The position numbers and the translations under genes were made by a program. From positions 94,316,586-94,380,585 of the forward strand of contig NC_134876.1 in the NCBI RefSeq assembly GCF_041734735.1: a DNA stretch of 64,000 nt. Reading direction: 5' to 3'. Positions 36,333-47,103 of the stretch are shown here, in pieces. This stretch comes from Babylonia areolata. Lineage: Eukaryota > Mollusca > Gastropoda > Neogastropoda > Buccinidae. The notes beneath the pieces are model-generated. The model was not told the origin of the DNA and did no database searches. It worked only from the letters and a program-made list of their open reading frames with translations. How positions within the stretch are numbered: position 1 is the stretch's first letter; each line of letters starts with the position of its first letter.

Positions 36333-39114
36333 GTAATTCTTCGTCGCTAGTTAGCTTCTTTGTGCTGTAGATTGTTTTGTCTCGGCAGAAGTGGACAGTG
36401 GTGGAGATTTTCAGGGTAGTTTTGTTCTCATAAAGTTACAAAACTCATCCATTTGGATAAGTTTTTAAAATTCAAATTGTGCATTGTGCACATAAATCAT
36501 ATGACAAGGCTGTTTTCCTTGTTCTGAAGCATGAAGAAAAAATATGCACACAGTACACATCTAACAAACCAACATTGATAAAAACATTGATAAAAAACAT
36601 AAGGCACCTAAATAACATAAATTCTTTGGTAATTTCCTTACAGGTATATTAACACTGTTAATCCATGAAACACTCAGGCTAAAACATTTTGGATGGGAGG
36701 AAAGTTTACAGTGAAATTTTTCCGTTATCTAATTCAGGTTTAACATTGACTCCTACCTCAGGTGATATGACGGATAAAGATAATCATGCCAGCAAATAGG
36801 GGGAGGGGACCTATCTAACTGTACACTTACACTGCCTGAATGACAGCATGTTATGCTGTTTTATTGTGACTGAAACATTTCGACGTTTTTTCTGGGAATT
36901 ACCAAAATCAGAACACAGTAGTAAGGGATACAATCTACCTATGAACCTTTCGATGTGTATGATGCACCAACATGTGTTGTGTCCCATTAACTGTGTCCTA
37001 TAAGTAAGTGACACTGCGACATACTAAACACATGTGACAGATTTATAGCAATACAAAATACTGGCTGTGCGTCATGCATCCAACAACATGCTGTGTAAGA
37101 AAAAAAGGATGTCATTATAATCTGAAACAAACAGATCTTGCCTCTTCTCTTTCTCCAGCCCTCAGCTCCCCCATCCCCTCCCTCAGTTTCCCATGACTAC
37201 CCCCAGTCCCCTCTCTGTGTTCTTCACTCATCCTCTCACTTGCTCACTCTTTCTTTCTTTGTTTATTGTTTTTCTTTTCTTCTTTCATTTCTTTTCTTTC
37301 CTTCCTTTCCTTCTTGTCAAAGGCACAGAAATCAAATGAGACCTCTTAAACATGGGTTGAGACCCATTCATAAAGTGAATGACAATCATTGTTCAAACAT
37401 TTTCTGTTTAAAAAAAAAATTATTGACTGGTTACATGTCACATTCATGAAGATATAGATACTTTTACTCCTTTTTTTTTTTTTTCAGCGGGTGTTACATG
37501 TGACCCAGATTTGATAAAGATTGGTTTTGAAACTCCAGAGATGTCCTTGCTGATATGTCAAGTTCACATAAACATTCATGAATGAACTTGCACACAATCC
37601 CTGTGTGTGCTTTGATATGGTTTTTGCTTTTAAAGAAAATATTCAGCTTCACTTGTCACAAGCTGTTTCAAATTAAAAGACCGATAAAGTTTTTATAATG
37701 CTTAAGTATATAATCACCTCAAACTACTACTCAGTAGTAAGAGCATATATCACTCTCATCCTGCCTCCTTCCTTTCTCTGCAAGCTCTGTACCATGTGTG
37801 AGATAGTCACCGACAAGATAGATATGTTATCAGTACATCTTTTACACCGAAAAGTTGGAAGTTCTAGCTTTACGAATGGCAGTATGTTGTCTGCAGTTTC
37901 CTGTCACAACAGATTTCTGCATGTAGAAAACAGCCTACTGTCCGTAAGCTGGCACATGAGCACAGTGCACCACCTTCGGTGTTCCACCCACCACTTCACC
38001 TATGTTTTGTTTTTTTCTTTTTCTGTGTGTGTATATGTTTGTGTTTTTTTGTACAGTATGTCTTGACAGATTTGCTGAGTGCACTTTGGACAGATTTTCC
38101 TGGAAAAGTACACTATGACACTTTAATGCAGCTCTGTTCTTTTTACTTTCCACTTCGTGTGTGTGTATGTGTGTGTGTGTGTATCAAAGCAGTAATTTTT
38201 TCCCTTAAAAAAATCCTACCAGAGATAAAGTGTTGCTTACATAAAGGATGTGTTACTTCTGTGGAATGTCAGTTTGTGTCATCCAAAAGACTAGTGCCAA
38301 GACCACCACCTGAATGCCAGTGAAGAGAAGGGGGTATGGAGGGGGGAGAGGGGGTGGGGGGGGGGGGGGTAGAGGAGGGATGGAAAAGGGGAGGGAACAG
38401 GACCTGAATACTGGATCTTTCTTGATGGGATGTTCATGCCACAAAACTTTCACTCAAGCATAGTGTGGGACTCTGTTACTAGTATGTCAGTGATCAGCCT
38501 AAAACTTTTGTTGTTGTTTTTTTTACCTTATGTGAAAGTTCAACTTTCACTGCTGTAAAAAGCACATTGAAAGCTTTTTGATAGTGTTTGAGCTACACAC
38601 TGTTGTGAGTCCTTTTTACCCCTCATCCCCAGTGGATGACCGTTTGTCCAGAAGCTGGAATATTCTTGCTGGGAGGAAAATCCCCTGGTGAAAAACAAGG
38701 AAATTTAAATGCTCCAGTTGATTTGCCTTGCCTTTAGAAACATTAAGCTCTCAGTCTGTCAGTCTGTCTTCTCTGACTGTCTGTCATTCTCTCTTTCTCT
38801 GTTTCTTGTAACTTGAATATAAGCTGTTTTAAAGCTTTAATGCCATAGCTGAGCAGTTTGGTGCAAGATTATAGCAAAACAATAATATATTATTCCCCAA
38901 TTTTCCTTATTTTCCATCTAATTGGGTATCAGCCTTGCTTTCTTTGTTTTTTGTTTTTGTTTTGTTTTTTGTTGTTGTTTTTTCTCATTGTGAAGAACAA
39001 AGTGTACAGACATTATTGTTTCTTTGCTACCTTATGAAAACAACATTTATAATAATGACAATCATATGTTCACTAAAAATCTAGTAGCTAAAAATTGAGT
39101 GTGTGCTGCCACAG
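36333..39114. other. Intron with a G-rich tract
   Basis: AT-rich, with a C/T-rich stretch at about 37140-37320, a T run with acceptor-like CAG near 37490 (no usable donor follows) and a G-rich tract at 38330-38372. Nothing else recognised. Confidence 0.8.
38330..38397 (+). repeat. G-rich tract, G-quadruplex prone
   Basis: Several runs of three or more G in succession, including one of more than ten, separated by A or T. It meets the usual G4 pattern on the plus strand. Confidence 0.8.
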
Positions 39115-39231
39115 TGCGTGATGAGGGTGAAGCAGCCTCTGCGGAGATCCGAGAGCTGGAAGACACAGGTTTGATGAAAAGACAGGTGAAGAAAGTGACC
39201 TTCACAGCAGATGACCTTATGACACCTTCAG
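39115..39231 (+). CDS. ANK: Ankyrin tail exon with KKVTF motif (117 nt)
   Basis: The acceptor GTGTGCTGCCACAG and the donor TCAG|GTGGGC bound 39 codons in phase 1: VRDEGEAASAEIRELEDTG, then LMKRQVKKVTFTADDLMTPS. KKVTF (39189-39203) fits the RVxF docking motif for protein phosphatase 1: basic residues before, acidic after. Near copies of the motif occur at 60750 and 61530. The last third of the exon, with its donor and the following intron sequence, has been tandemly copied into the intron (39201-40190). Confidence 0.87.
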
Positions 39232-40190
39232 GTGGGCTAGCAAGACTGCATCCAAATATCAGTCATCCTTTGGCCTGAAACTGACCTAGTTGAGGACTAG
39301 GACTAATGTCTAGAAGGATGTGTGCATGTATGGCATTTGACCATGACATAATGGACCCATCTTTGAACAGTTATAACTTTCACAGCAGATGATTTAATGA
39401 TATCATCATGTGGGCAAAGCAAACCTTTGACCGATCATCAGTCATCCTCTAGCCTGAAACTGACCCATTTGAGAACTAGGACTAGGGCTAATGCCAAGAA
39501 CTTGAAGTGCATGTATGGCATTTGACCATGACATAACACCCATCATCAGAGTTACTTTCCTCTGCAGATGACCTCATAACAACTACATCTTGGCAGTCAT
39601 CATTTACCCTTTGGGCTGAAACCAGTCTCATTGTTGAAGACAGGAACTAACATCCAGAAAGTATAGTGCATGGTATCAGACCATGATGCTGACAAAAAAC
39701 ACCCATTGTTGAATATTGAGATTAACTCTCTTTTTTTCTTTCTTTTATCTTTTCTTCTTCTTCTTTTTTTTTAATTTTTTTAATTTTTTTTTATACAGCA
39801 GATCACCTTAGTACATTATCATATGGGCTGGATGGGCAAAACCCTGTTCAGTTTACAGTTATCCTATAGCCAGAATCTCATGTGATAGCTGAGGACTGGG
39901 ACTAACATTATAAAATTAGTCTAGTGCATGGTATGTCACCATGTCATAATGCCTACACCTCAGTTGGAATCTGAAGTTGGGTGTTTTGGGTTGTTGTTGT
40001 TGTTTTTTTAATATACTTATTCACAGCAAATGATCTTTTGACACTTTTTGGTGGGCAAGACCCTGTCCATTATCGGTCATATTTGGCCTGAAACTCCCAT
40101 ATAGTTTAGGACTAACATACAGAAAGTCTAGTGCATGGTATTTTACCTTGACATGATGCACTCATCTTTGTTTTGAACAAAGTTTTATTG
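39201..40190 (+). repeat. Five-unit tandem array made from an exon end plus intron
   Basis: The exon end TTCACAGCAGATGACCTTATG (from 39201) recurs in decayed form at about 39379, 39559, 39794 and 40021. Each copy is followed by the same intron sequence: GTGGGCAAG, a CAGTCATCCT-type stretch, GCCTGAAACTGACC, GGACTAGGACTAA, and GCATGGTATTTGACCATGACATAA. Unit length is about 180 bp in the first units and about 225-235 bp where T-rich runs have grown. The donor GT is altered in most copies. Confidence 0.88.
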
Positions 40191-41454
40191 TGACATGATT
40201 TCATATTGGGTTTTCCCATTTAACAGCATTTTGCATATCTTGTATGCTAGCAAACATACATTTTGACAAACAAAACCCCTTCCCTTTATCACAGCCCCCA
40301 CCCCAGAAAAGAACACTGAACATCCATCTCTTGCCACCTCCACTCCCCTCTCCCCCAACCCACCTCTTCACCTGTACCTGTTAGCATGTTCTGATTTTAA
40401 GATTGTATTTACTTCTTGTGTCTTAAAGTTTACATTGAAATTATCCTGTACTTTTAAAACTAACTGGAAATTTGTTCGAGTTTACAGGCTGTTAAAAAAT
40501 CCTGATATTTAGTGCAAATTGATTCTCTTTTTTTTTTTTTTTTAACACTGAAATATTCTTTCATGAATGCATTTCCAGAAGGTAAGCCTTAGAATCTTAG
40601 AAACAAGGCGTGAAACTACCTGCTGTTGTGATGCTTATCTTAATTCTGTTTAACGTGATTAGGTCCTTGTTGTTCAACAAAACATCTGGGGTAAAAAGAA
40701 AGAAAGAAAAAAACCCAGTAAAAACCATACACATCCTAACATGTAATAGTATCACTATTTGCAAATAAATTCAGGAAAGTGGAAAGCTGCTACTGATCAA
40801 AGTTAGAAAACATGCTGTAGCCTTTCTTGATATTTTATTGACATTGTATTCTTCACTGCACCAGTTTTGTGAACTTAAGATTCTGATTAACTAGTTTGAA
40901 ATGACTTATTTTCCCAAAATAGTTTATTTGATACATTTTTATAAATGTTGTGCACTCTAAAAAATTTTGTCTGCAACTTGTATTTTTTTGTGGCATACTT
41001 CAAGAAATAGACAAACTCACACACAAAAAATCAGTCAGTGACATTTGTCAGAAAATAACCTGATAGAAAAAGCTACTCGTTGACAAATCTAATGTTTTAC
41101 GAAACAAACAGTGAAGCTTATATACATATATAGATTTTATAACCATTATGCCTTGTATGCATTATGGTAAACTTAGAGAAGATAATGAACAAGCTTAATC
41201 AAAATTATTGTGTATTTCATTTCGATCTCTAGGGAATATTTTATAGAAAAAAAATATAGATAAAAGGTAAAAGAAATGTACTAAAGTGTACGTGAATCAT
41301 GAAGTATATAATCTTTTTCCCCCCTTCTTTCTGGAGACAGTTTTCATGTCTTTAATTGATTTTTTTTTTAATGTGTTTGTTTTCTCAACCTTTTAGATGA
41401 TGGATGATTATGGATAGTCTTGAGTCACACAAGTGTGCACAGGCATATGGTGAT

Positions 41455-41490
<36 letters not shown>

Positions 41491-42238
41491 ACATGTACAC
41501 ACATGCACACACACACTCTGAAGGACACAATGTAGTAGCATACTGTTTCTTGAAATGTTTTAAACATTTTATTTCAGAGAATATGGCAGTAAGTTTTATA
41601 TTTTTCATGATTCATTTGTAATAATTCATTATTCTTCATTGGGACTCTGTATTCCTGTCCCCCTTTGTCCCTTCTTTCTTGGTGTCTCCTGTATCTCTCT
41701 CTCACTCTCTCCCTCTCTCTTTCTGTCTTTGTGTCTGTCTCATTCCTTCTCCCCCACCCCCACCCCAACCCCCAACACCATCCCAATAATTTCTCATCCT
41801 GGTAGATTCTGGACATCTCTTTAAAAACGTGTCAGTATGTGCATGTTATTCACTTTCTGTTTTAAGTTTCTATTCACTCTGTCTTTCTTTGCATGTACAT
41901 AGGATGTTGATATTAAGTGCTATTTGTTACCAGTGTATTGTGTTTTGTTTTGTATCATTTGTTCACATTTTGTCTTCAGTGTTTTTCATTTGTTTGTTCA
42001 GTTTCATTTATCATTATTTCTGTATTTCAGTAGTTGCCATCAGTCAAGCAGCAAACCAGAATCTGCTTAGGCTTTATTTAGCATGGGTAGTGTGAACATT
42101 TTGCACAGTAGCTTGTTTTGTTTGTATGGCTTCATTCATTGAGAGAAAGAACGTCATGGATAGTGCAAAAGTTTCATTTGATAGCTCCTTTTGTTTGTAT
42201 CGGCAGACTATGTTGGGTTTTTTTTGTTTCATCAGCAG
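39232..42238. other. Intron containing the exon-derived array
   Basis: Beyond the array ending near 40190 there is (CA)n at about 41459-41486 and C/T-rich sequence at 41660-41800. The rest is AT-rich with no recognised exon. Confidence 0.8.
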
Positions 42239-42373
42239 TAGCACCAGTGAGCACGCACGCCCCTGACTCTGACAGGCCCACGATCACAATCACAGAGGAC
42301 CTCAGTACCCCTCCTGATGAAGACGAGGATGTGCCCTCATACTTTGGCGTCAAGTATGAGGCATCCTCGGAAG
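42239..42373 (+). CDS. ANK: Ankyrin tail exon (135 nt) with a tandem acceptor
   Basis: The acceptor region TTTGTTTCATCAGCAG has two AG sites three bases apart (exon start 42236 or 42239), both in phase 1, differing by one alanine codon. The translation reads APVSTHAPDSDRPTITITED, then LSTPPDEDEDVPSYFGVKYE and ASSE; the donor is GAAG|GTTAGA. The region is acidic with several Ser/Thr-Pro sites. Confidence 0.88.
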
Positions 42374-43844
42374 GTTAGAACCATGAGCTGAATGAAACCC
42401 TGTCAAGTCTTCCGGTTTTTTCTCCTCCTCTCTTCTTTTTTTTTTTTTTTTTTCTTCTTTTCTTTTGTTCTACCATGTCCAGTGGAACAACATAAAAAAA
42501 AAGAAGAAAAAAGCATGTACCCGTGCTCCACCTAGTGCTTGGTAGCGGGAGGGGGTGGGGGAGGTTGGGGCACAGATGCTTCTTTGCGCGTTTTTCTGTT
42601 TCTTTGGAGGGGGGAGGGGGGGGGGGGGCTGTTTGCCCTTACTTAGAATTATGCTAGAAGGCTTGTGAATGTGTTTTTGATATTAGGCTGATAGTGCAGG
42701 GAAAAATCGGGAATGTGAAATTTTGTGCACCTTACTTTTCCTTCTTATATATATTTTTTTTTTTTCTTTTTTAAAAATCATTTTTTTTATTCATTCATGG
42801 GAATTAAAGTGAGCAACTTTAGTCAAAGAATATTTTTCTTCATGATTTGTCTGAAATTCAAAAGCATGTGAAACAGAGCTTAAAGCATTTTGATAGTTTT
42901 GAAGATTTGCTTTCATTGTCTGTTGTTTTTTTGTTTTTGTTTTTTTGTTGTTGTTGTTTTTTTGTTTTTGTGTTGTTGTTTTTTGTTTTGATTTTTTGTT
43001 TATTGATTTTAAGAACTCTTTTGGGAGAGTGATGTGAAGGTAGTGGAGTGGGGGGAAAGGTTAGAATGAGAGATATTTATGATGTATATTTGTGTCAATG
43101 GCCAAAGTACATTAAACCATTCTGAATCTCTCTCTCTCTCTCCCCCTCTCCCTCTCTCTCTCTCTCTCTCCCTCCCTCTCCCTCTCTCTATGTTTTTATT
43201 ATTTTCATTGTGAGCCCTCTTTGTTACTGTCTTTTCTGTCTTTGATGTGCTATAAAATCTCTTTCCAGTCTTACATTACACTGAATTCATTTAGTTTTCT
43301 GTAACTTTTTTGTTTGATTTTGTTCAATTAGACAGCAATCTCTTTTCATCTCCTTTTACTCTCTTTCTCTTTTTCTCTCAGCCCCCTCCCCCCCCCCCCA
43401 CCCACCTCCCGCTTCCTCTATTACAACTTACTGAGAAGGGTCTCTCAGAATGAAGAAAACACACACCACTGTCTTTTGTTCAGTTTTTATTTTAATTCTG
43501 CAGTCATATTTACAGCTCACCACATTTTCTCTGAATATACAATTTCCATGTTGCTATTATCTAATTTCATCATTTCTGTCTCTCTCTTTCTCTCTTATAG
43601 TTATATATGTGTATTTATGTATGTAAGTTTCAGTTTCAGTAAGCATGTTGGTATTTCAACTGTTATTCACTCATACACATATATCTTTAAAGCTGAAACT
43701 TTATGAGCTCAACTCAGGTTTCACATTTTCGTTTTTCTTTTAATCACAGTGTTTCAGTGTTTATTTTCTTCTCTTCATTACAGTGGTGTGTTAATCATTC
43801 ATGTGTGTGGGTGCATTATTGAAGTTGAAGTTGTTTCCTTGCAG
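42374..43844. other. Intron with G-rich and CT-rich tracts
   Basis: It holds a T run near 42435, a G-rich stretch at 42548-42629, a T/G-rich run at 42915-43010, a CT-rich run at 43131-43191 and a C run near 43388. No other exon seen. Confidence 0.8.
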
Positions 43845-43880
43845 TGATTCATGAAATGTCCGGAGAGGATATTGGAGAAG
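43845..43880 (+). CDS. ANK: Ankyrin 36-nt microexon
   Basis: A strong acceptor (GTTGTTTCCTTGCAG) precedes 36 nt that complete a codon and read IHEMSGEDIGE, ending GAAG|GTAGCC. Phase 1 at both ends and divisible by three. The peptide is acidic like the neighbouring exons and contains no stop. Microexons of this size are often neuron-specific in animals (general knowledge), which would fit a giant ankyrin. Confidence 0.65.
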
Positions 43881-45479
43881 GTAGCCCGCCAACTTCAGCT
43901 TTCAGTGTTGTGTCTCTGTGGCAGCACCGATTCCTTCCTTCATTCCTTGCCACTCGGTGTTCCTTTTCCAATTGTTGTTGATTTCACTGTTGTTGTTTTC
44001 ACTGATCATGTCAATTTGTGTGTGTGTGTGTGTGTGTGTGCATCATGCCATCTTCATTTCAGCATTCATTGGATGTGGGGAGTTTCCATCTATAGTGTTC
44101 ATTTTGTTGTTCTCAACCTTTCGTTTTCAGTGTGCAGTATGGGTGTGTCAGCGGTTTATATATCATTGCACACATTTCCTTTCAGCATTTTCTTCTTTAT
44201 TCTTTGTCAGTGAGGGATTCTTGGAGATGCTTGAATGTTAGGAAGAATCTTCTTTCTAGGATGCACATTTTGTGTTAGCTTTTTTTTTTTCTTCTTTTTT
44301 TTTGAGATGGGTGTATTGATGTTTTCCAGCTGTTTTTCTAGTGTGCTTTACATGTGTTTTTATGTGTGACTTAAGTTTTATTCATTTCCCTCACGAAATA
44401 TTCTGCCTGACGCTAGAAGACAGCCACAGAACAAGTCAAAGATGGGAGTAAGATGGGTCAGAGGAACCATTCCCATGAAGCAGCTGGTCAAGTAATGTTT
44501 TGTTCTACACAGTTGTTCTGTTTTGTCATTCATCTGCAATGCATTAAGCCCTTTCTAGCATGTGACTTACTTTTAAACTTCAGATGTCCAAATGTGAAAT
44601 CCTTGCTGATGCAATAACTGGACTGCTAAGCATCTTTCGACTGGCTCTGACAGACTACATGCGCATGCATGCTCAACGCGTGCACACACACACACTATAG
44701 ATGAGGAGAGACACTCAAACAATAAACTTGTTGTCAGTCTTCATTCGCAGATTGAACTGTAACTGTTTCTTATGTACTGATGTTAACATGACATTAAAAA
44801 AAATATATATATTAGCTATATCAATATTACCAGCAACCAGAATATTTTATGTGTGTATTTTATCCCATGTCATTTACATTATGAATTTGCCATTGTTTTA
44901 TGTGTAATCGGATCAAGTTCACTTTTTTGCATTTTTTTCCTTGGAATAAGGGCCCAGCAGCTTTTTTTTTATTTTTTGCTGGTTTTGATGCAGAATGAGT
45001 GTTTCAGAATTTTTCGCTACAATTCCTTGCAGAAAAGCTTTTTTCTTCAGCATTTCAATTTGCTTTAATGTCAGTGTCAATAGGAATGGGTTTTTAACTC
45101 CTTTTATTTTCTTACTTTTGCTTGTCTTTTAAGCTTGATGATTTGGTATGATATTTTTTACTTTTTTCTTAAAATGTTCAAAAACCTATTTTGTTACACC
45201 CAAAAGATTCTATTAGAGTATGTAACGGAACTCCTATTGTTTATGCAATAACCATTATGTGTGAGTCATAGTACGCACGCGCGTGTGTGTGTGTATCTGT
45301 GTGAGTGTTCAGTTGTATGTGCAGTATAATAGGGATTTTTTTCATCTGACATGAAAAGTTTATTTGGGTTTCTGTTTGTTTGTTTGTTTGTTTTAATAAG
45401 GTAGAAATTTAGATTTCTGAAAGAAAAGGACCTTTTTTTTTTTCTTTTCTTTTTTTTTTTTTTTTTTTTTTTTCGGTAT

Positions 45480-45530
45480 TAGTTGGCTGCAACTCCCATG
45501 TTCACTTAGTGGGCTTTTATGTGTTTTACT

Positions 45531-45567
<37 letters not shown>

Positions 45568-45610
45568 TCTTGCCATAGAAGCAGCCATACTTCATTTTCA
45601 GGGCAAAATG
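45480..45610 (-). mobile_element. SINE fragment split by a 34-base G run
   Basis: GGCTGCAACTCCCATGTTCA, GTGGGCTTTTATGTG and, after the G run, AGCAGCCATACTTCATTTTC match, in order, the 3' body of the SINE at 18580-18950. The G run at 45531-45564 sits where the other copy has a few bases. Confidence 0.75.
45531..45564 (+). repeat. Poly-G run of 34 bases
   Basis: Uninterrupted G run, about 60 bp after a long T-rich tract (45433-45473). Such a run is rare in assemblies and its length is probably not exact. Confidence 0.9.
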
Positions 45611-46186
45611 ACAATTTTTTTTTTTTTTTTCAGTTATTGTGGCTCAGTGTTGTTTGTGCCATGTATGCTCATTGAAAACAGTCCTCCCTTTCTTGCTAGT
45701 GAACTGTGTTTTTGTTACTATATGCAGTTTTGATTTCCGTCGTTAGAGTGCGAAGTTTTGGTCCGCATCGTCGTTCCTTTGTGCCTTTCTTCCGCACTTG
45801 CCTCAGTTGATCATCAGTTTGCATGATGATGTCATGATCTGGTGTGCGACAAGCATGGTAAATATTGCACAGCTTTTTTTTTTTTTTTTAATTCCTCTTT
45901 TATTTCTCCTTTTTTTTTTCTTCCGTGTGCATATTTCATTTGTGGTTGGTCTTGTTTTGGAACATGTTGACTTTACAAAGATTAGCTTACCGTGTTGTGC
46001 TAATTTTTGTGATTTAGTGGAAGAAAAAAATGTCACCTATGTACATTTTTATGTATTTTTCACTCATATGTACATATTTAAACTCACGCACACACTCTAA
46101 CATGCATAACTACATCCTTACACAGAGCACATGCACATATTATACTTACATACATACATAAGCATAATTTCATTATATGATTATAC

Positions 46187-46189
<3 letters not shown>

Positions 46190-46246
<57 letters not shown>
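46190..46246. repeat. (CA)n microsatellite followed by (GATA)n
   Basis: A long CA run, then ATATGCAGATATAGATAGATAGATAGA. Confidence 0.93.
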
Positions 46247-46249
<3 letters not shown>

Positions 46250-47103
46250 GCAGATATAGATAGATAGATAGACAGATGTCACAGGCATATTGTTTTGATT
46301 TTTCATATGATTGAAGTTGTTCATACTTAAGCAGAAGAACTCATTTTAAGAAAGGGAAAAAAAGTGCGTATATCTTTTGAAGAAAGGAGACACCTCTTCT
46401 CATTTCTGATGTTTCATATAGTTCAGGAACCTGAAAATTGCTGTATTGTCCAAAACGACCAACATGTAATTTTTGTTCAATGTAGGTTGATGTTGTGGAA
46501 AAAGAGATGTGCCATGTAAAGTGCATGATGATATAGTGTTGTTTATGTGTTCTGTATTAAATATATTGTCAAGACTCACTCTCCCTGTGTTGTACTGATG
46601 TGTGGTATTTTGTAATTGCAAAGATAAAAATCTATAGATAAAAGAAAGACTTGCTTTGTGTTTGTTTTTATTCTAAGGTTTAAGAAGTATATTTTTAGAG
46701 ATGTTTGCATGATTGATTATATAAAAGATGAAACTAAACAAATATTCCAGAAACTTTATTTAATCAGAAGTTGAGATGAAATTGTAAAGATGCTCTTATC
46801 AACTTTTGAAATTGAAAGATATGTTAACTTAGGAGTACATATTTAATGAGTAATAAATAAACTGAATAAAGAATAGATAAGTTGTATATAGTAAGAAACG
46901 TGTTGCAGTTTTGAATGTAAGTACTAGCTTTCAAACAGACTATATGTCTGTGTATAAATATGTATCTCAATGTTATGATTGTTGTGCCCTTGTGTGTTTG
47001 TTGTTTACCTGTAGTAATTATAGTGTGATAGCGTACTAACACTGTGGCCCTCTCCCTCTCTCAATGCCTCCCTTTGGAATGGCTGTGGGCTGGCAATTGG
47101 CAG

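Larger units (their letters stand above)
43881..47103. other. Intron before giant exon 1
   Basis: About 3.2 kb with (TG)n at 44019-44041, a T run, a 34-base G run and a SINE fragment at about 45430-45610, and (CA)n at 46190-46246 followed by GATA-type units. A weak exon-like signal near 44427 was not called. The pyrimidine tract before 47104 is interrupted by ATG-containing sequence. Confidence 0.8.

Noticed and set aside
44427-44448. Short segment EQVKDG between CACAG and GTAAGA
   Set aside because: No pyrimidine tract before the acceptor; too short to support.
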